Part shown: positions 60,757-64,000 of the stretch, piece by piece
Position numbering within the stretch: position 1 is the first letter of the stretch
Layout: each line of letters opens with the position of its first letter
Made by a program: the position numbers and the translations under genes
Assembly (NCBI RefSeq): GCF_009742725.1
Contig: NZ_WPHG01000003.1
Location: 1-64,000, forward strand
Origin: Nitratireductor arenosus
GTDB taxonomy: Bacteria; Pseudomonadota; Alphaproteobacteria; Rhizobiales; Rhizobiaceae
Direction of reading: 5' to 3'
Length of the DNA stretch: 64,000 bases
The notes under the pieces: generated by a model
Database searches by the model: none
The model's input: only the letters and a program-made list of their open reading frames with translations
Told to the model about the DNA's origin: nothing

Positions 60757-62030
60757 TCTGGCTCGTTCCGCTCGCCGCACTGGGACTTCTGGCGTCGGGT
60801 CTGGCGCTCGCCTACATCATCGGCGCCTCGGCGGTGCTTGTCTTCGTGGCGACCGACAATGCGCGCTATCTCGCCATCCTGCCGCAAAAAGTGTTCTCCC
60901 AGATCAGCGTCTTCGCGCTTCTGGCAATGCCGCTGTTCATCCTCGCCGGCGAAATCATGAACCGGGCCGGCGTCACCCGCGCGCTGATCGACCTGTCGAT
61001 GGCGCTGGTCGGGCGCCTGCGCGGCGGGCTCGGCCACGTCAACATCATGACCAGCGTGTTCTTCGCCGGCATCTCCGGTTCGGCGGTGGCCGACGCGGCC
61101 GCGCTCTCCAACACGCTGGTGCCGGCGATGCGCGAGCGCGGCTACTCGGCCACCTATGCCGGCGCCATCACGGCGGCCTCCTCGATCATCGGGCCGATCG
61201 TGCCGCCCTCCATCATCCTGATCTTCTACGGCGCGCTGATGCAGACCTCCGTGGCGGCGCTGTTCATGGCCGGCATCCTGCCGGGGCTGCTTTTGACCGG
61301 GGCCTTGTTCGCGCTCAACGCCTGGTATGCCTGGCGAGACGACCATCCGCGCCTGGAGCGCGGCGAGGCACCCGCCTTCGGCCCGACCTTGGTCGGGGCC
61401 CTGCCGGCGCTCAGCCTGCCGCTGATCATTGTCGGCGGCATCGTCTTCGGCTGGATGACGCCGACGGAAGCCGCCGCGGTCGCGGTCGTCGCCGCGCTCG
61501 CCGCCGGCACCTTCTATACCGGCATCACCCGCCAAGGACTGCTGGAGGCACTGCGGCGCACGGCAACGCTTACCGGTTCGATCTTCATCATCCTGTGCGC
61601 CGTCGCGGCCCTCGGCCATCTGGCCGCGCTGGAGCGCATTCCCGAAGCGATCGCTAGGCTGGTCGCCGATCTCGGCCTCGGGCCGATCGGTTTCATGCTG
61701 GCCATGAACATCATCTTCATCGTTGCCGGCATGGTGCTCGACATCACCGTAGCGCTGGCGCTGCTGGTGCCGCTGCTCGCCCCGGTCGCGCTCGCCGGCG
61801 GTGCCGACCCGGTCCATCTCGGCATCGTGATCTGTTTCAATCTGTGCATCGGGCTGGTGTCGCCGCCGCTTGGCGGCTGCCTGCTGATCGTCTCGGCCGT
61901 CACCCGCGTCGGCTACTGGCAACTCGCGCGCGCCGTGATTCCCTTCGTCATTTTGGAGATGGTGGTGCTTGGCGCCATCATCGTCTTTCCGCAGATCAGT
62001 CTTGTCCTGCCCCGCGCCATGGGGCTGTGA
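60753..62030 (+). CDS. TRAP transporter large permease (DctM)
   Basis: A 425-residue multi-helix permease of the DctM family, with about 12 membrane segments. The conserved loop GISGSAVADAAAL and GPIVPPSIILIFYG mark the substrate path. It uses an ion gradient with the DctQ and DctP subunits encoded just downstream. Start ATG 60753. Confidence 0.93.
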   Translation: MIWLVPLAALGLLASGLALAYIIGASAVLVFVATDNARYLAILPQKVFSQISVFALLAMPLFILAGEIMNRAGVTRALIDLSMALVGRLRGGLGHVNIMTSVFFAGISGSAVADAAALSNTLVPAMRERGYSATYAGAITAASSIIGPIVPPSIILIFYGALMQTSVAALFMAGILPGLLLTGALFALNAWYAWRDDHPRLERGEAPAFGPTLVGALPALSLPLIIVGGIVFGWMTPTEAAAVAVVAALAAGTFYTGITRQGLLEALRRTATLTGSIFIILCAVAALGHLAALERIPEAIARLVADLGLGPIGFMLAMNIIFIVAGMVLDITVALALLVPLLAPVALAGGADPVHLGIVICFNLCIGLVSPPLGGCLLIVSAVTRVGYWQLARAVIPFVILEMVVLGAIIVFPQISLVLPRAMGL

Positions 62031-62076
62031 CGCAACAGGGCCGAACCGACAATAACGGCCAGAAAGGGAGGAGAAC

Positions 62077-63057
62077 ATGAAACTTCGACACTGGATCGGA
62101 AGCCTCGCGCTCGCTGCCGCCGTCGCCGTCGCGCCGCCGGTACTGGCGCAGACGGTCAAGGTGGCGCTCGACAGCCCGCCGGACCTCGAGCAGTCCGGCA
62201 CTTACGTGTGGGCGCACGCCTTCGCGACCTATCTCAACGAGAACGGCATCGAAGCGGAGGAGTTCCAACGCGGCGCGCTGGGCGAGGAAGCCGAGCGCCT
62301 CGATCAGGTCAGCCAGGGCCTGCTTGAAGTCTCGATGTCGGACGTGAAATCGGCCGGCACGCTCGATACGCTGATCTACGGCGTCTATCTGCCTTATTTC
62401 TTCGACGATCTCGGCGAAGTCGACAAGGCGCTTTACGCGGGCGGGATGCTCGAGAAGATCAATGCCGGCACGACGCCCAAGGGCGTGCGGGTGCTTGGCG
62501 TTGCCCATCTCGGTCTTCCTGCCGGCATCTTCAACACCAAGAAGCCGGTTGCCGGCGTTGCCGACATGGCCGGGCTGCGCATGCGCGCGCTCGATGAAAT
62601 CCAGATATCGCTGTTCGAGGCCTGGGGCTCGACCGGCACCATCGTAAGCTGGGCCGAGGTGCCGAACGCGCTCCAGACCGGGGTCGCCGACGGCTATATC
62701 AATCCGCCCTTCGTGCCGCTTCTGTTTGGTCATACCGGCTTCATCAAGCATTTCACCGATGCCGGCACGTCGCCCTCGGTCCGCCTCGCGATCGCGTCCG
62801 AGGACTGGTATCAGGGCCTGTCCGAGGAAGAGCGCCGGACGGTCGACGATGCCGTCAAGGCGGCCGACAAGGCCAATCGCGCCTGGCTTGAAAAGCGTTC
62901 CGGCATTCTGAGCGCGCTCGAGGAAGCCGGCATCGCCGTCACCCGCCTGACGCCGGAGGCGCGCGCCGAATTCCGCGAAAAGTCCCGGGCGGTCTACACC
63001 GCCGGTCCGGTCAGCGCCGATCAGCTCGCCATCTGGTCGGCGTCGCTGGGGCGCTGA
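62077..63057 (+). CDS. TRAP transporter substrate-binding protein (DctP)
   Basis: A 326-residue periplasmic binding protein with a signal peptide (LALAAAVAVAPPVLA). DctP motifs: GALGEEAERLDQVSQGLLEVS near the start, KKPVAGVADMAGLRMR and WAEVPNALQTGVADGYINPP, all as expected. GGAGGAG precedes ATG 62077. The ligand is probably a carboxylate or amino-acid derivative. Confidence 0.92.
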   Translation: MKLRHWIGSLALAAAVAVAPPVLAQTVKVALDSPPDLEQSGTYVWAHAFATYLNENGIEAEEFQRGALGEEAERLDQVSQGLLEVSMSDVKSAGTLDTLIYGVYLPYFFDDLGEVDKALYAGGMLEKINAGTTPKGVRVLGVAHLGLPAGIFNTKKPVAGVADMAGLRMRALDEIQISLFEAWGSTGTIVSWAEVPNALQTGVADGYINPPFVPLLFGHTGFIKHFTDAGTSPSVRLAIASEDWYQGLSEEERRTVDDAVKAADKANRAWLEKRSGILSALEEAGIAVTRLTPEARAEFREKSRAVYTAGPVSADQLAIWSASLGR

Positions 63058-63061
63058 GCGC

Positions 63062-63604
63062 ATGCGGGCCGTGGCCGCCATTCTCGACCGGCTTTCGGCA
63101 TCGCTCAACGCGGCCGCGCTATGGGGCGCGGTCGCGGCGGTGGTGGTGATGGTGCTCGCGGCGAGCTGGCAGGTCGTGGCCCGCTACATCCTGGCCGCGC
63201 CGCCGATCTGGACCGAGGAACTCGCCCGCTACGCCATGGTGTGGGCCGGCATGCTGGGCGCATCCTGCGCCTTTCGCGCCCATGCCGACCCGAACCTGTT
63301 TCCCGCCATGCGCGACAAGGCCGGCCCCGTCGGCGCGTTGATGGCGCTGGCGCGGCTTGCCGGCGTGGCCGTCTTTGCCGCGCCGGTTCTGTATTATTCG
63401 CTGTTTAGCGCCTCCGGCGACCCGACGCGCGGCTATCTCGCCCGCCTGGTCGGCCGCCATTCCGAGACGCTGGGCATCTCCATGGCCTGGTTCGGCCTCG
63501 CCATTCCGATCGCCTTTGCGCTGATCTTTCTTCATCTCCTGGCCGATTTCGCCGCCCGGCTGTCGGCCTTCGATCCCGACGAACAGCAGGACAGCACGCC
63601 GTGA
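63062..63604 (+). CDS. TRAP transporter small permease (DctQ)
   Basis: A 180-residue four-helix protein of the DctQ family. The segment VARYILAAPPIWTEELARYAMVWAGMLGA (in parts) is the family's signature around helix 2. It pairs with DctM in the membrane. Its end overlaps the M81 start by a GTGA junction. Confidence 0.9.
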   Translation: MRAVAAILDRLSASLNAAALWGAVAAVVVMVLAASWQVVARYILAAPPIWTEELARYAMVWAGMLGASCAFRAHADPNLFPAMRDKAGPVGALMALARLAGVAVFAAPVLYYSLFSASGDPTRGYLARLVGRHSETLGISMAWFGLAIPIAFALIFLHLLADFAARLSAFDPDEQQDSTP

Positions 63605-64000
63605 AAAAAATCTTTATCGCCGGCCTCGCCACCGAGACCAACACGTTTTCGCCGATTCCGACCGGTCTGGCCTCGTTCGAGGAAACCTTTCTGAGCCGTG
63701 AGGCGACGCGGGAAACGCCCAACCTGTTTTCCGCGCCGCTGCATGTGTGGCGCCGCCGCGCCGAGGAACGCGGCTGGCAGGTGGTCGAAAGCCTCGCCGC
63801 CTTCGCCCAGCCGGCTGGGCTCACCATCGGCCCGGTCTACGAGGCCTTCCGCGCCGAAATCCTCGCCGACCTGCGCAAGGCGATGCCGGTCGACATCGTG
63901 CTCTTGTCGATGCACGGCGCGATGATCGCCCAGGGCTGCGACGATTGCGAGGGCGATCTGATGGCGCATATCCGTGAGCTCGTCGGCACGGAAGCGGTGA
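63601..64000 (+). CDS. M81 (MlrC-like) metallopeptidase, N-terminal part
   Basis: The first 133 codons of an M81-family protein (MlrC/DUF1485), cut off by the window end. IFIAGLATETNTFSPIPTG at the start has the family ETNTF motif, and DIVLLSMHGAMIAQGCDDCEGD carries metal-binding residues. M81 enzymes cleave unusual amide bonds; MlrC opens linearised microcystin. With the TRAP system and FAD oxidase it would degrade an imported amide or peptide-like compound. Start GTG 63601. Confidence 0.88.
   Translation, partial: MKKIFIAGLATETNTFSPIPTGLASFEETFLSREATRETPNLFSAPLHVWRRRAEERGWQVVESLAAFAQPAGLTIGPVYEAFRAEILADLRKAMPVDIVLLSMHGAMIAQGCDDCEGDLMAHIRELVGTEAV

Overview
The window looks like a GC-rich alphaproteobacterial chromosome, probably Hyphomicrobiales (Rhizobiales). 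This rests on the Porin_2-type porin, the MobC/relaxase pair, the ParB-like protein, the TRAP and M81 genes and the high GC of the right third. Genus cannot be read from the sequence.

Positions 1-45.6 kb belong to an integrated mobile element whose left end lies outside the window and whose right end abuts a tRNA-Arg(CCG) gene (45552-45628, minus strand). Backbone genes are mobC and a relaxase (265-1931), ardC, a small resolvase, DUF3768 and ParB-like genes (9.4-17.7 kb), and a plus-strand block (36.5-45.7 kb) with SprT-like protein, membrane proteins, a VirD4/TraG coupling ATPase and a large serine integrase. No VirB/Trb mating-pair genes are present, so the visible part resembles a mobilizable rather than a self-transmissible element.

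Cargo sits between backbone blocks. (1) 3430-7599: three genes for a ComEC-like metallo-beta-lactamase-fold protein, a fused E2-E1-JAB ubiquitin-type conjugation/deconjugation protein and a four-helix membrane protein. This is a likely antiviral or stress module and the best candidate for a poorly described system. A Tle1-like DUF2235 hydrolase follows. (2) 13.5-14.5 kb: a ParD/ParE-type toxin-antitoxin pair and small genes. (3) 18.3-20.7 kb: a Cys-rich lipoprotein, a nucleotidyl cyclase with a frameshifted YHS domain, and an AT-rich patch with a small transporter. (4) 20.8-24.8 kb: a porin and a two-component system. (5) 25.0-29.7 kb: a copper-handling operon (CusF-like, cupredoxin, Tat-exported multicopper oxidase, TolC-like lipoprotein, small secreted proteins). 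(6) 29.7-30.2 kb: a hairpin-rich non-coding stretch ending in six tandem 46-bp repeats. (7) 30.3-34.1 kb: a clavaminate-synthase-like 2-oxoglutarate oxygenase and an AlaX-like tRNA-editing protein, flanked by two related unknown proteins. This could be an amino-acid modification pathway with self-protection.

Right of the tRNA (45.7-64 kb) is ordinary chromosome: a chemoreceptor, a broken ridA, uronate isomerase (uxaC), an epimerase, two glycosyltransferases, a homogentisate-type aromatic operon (hmgA, MBL protein, DinB protein, FAD monooxygenase, DUF2783), and an XRE-cupin regulator divergent from an operon of FAD oxidoreductase, TRAP transporter and M81 protein, the last cut by the window end. 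Two palindromic sites in the divergent gap probably bind the XRE-cupin regulator.
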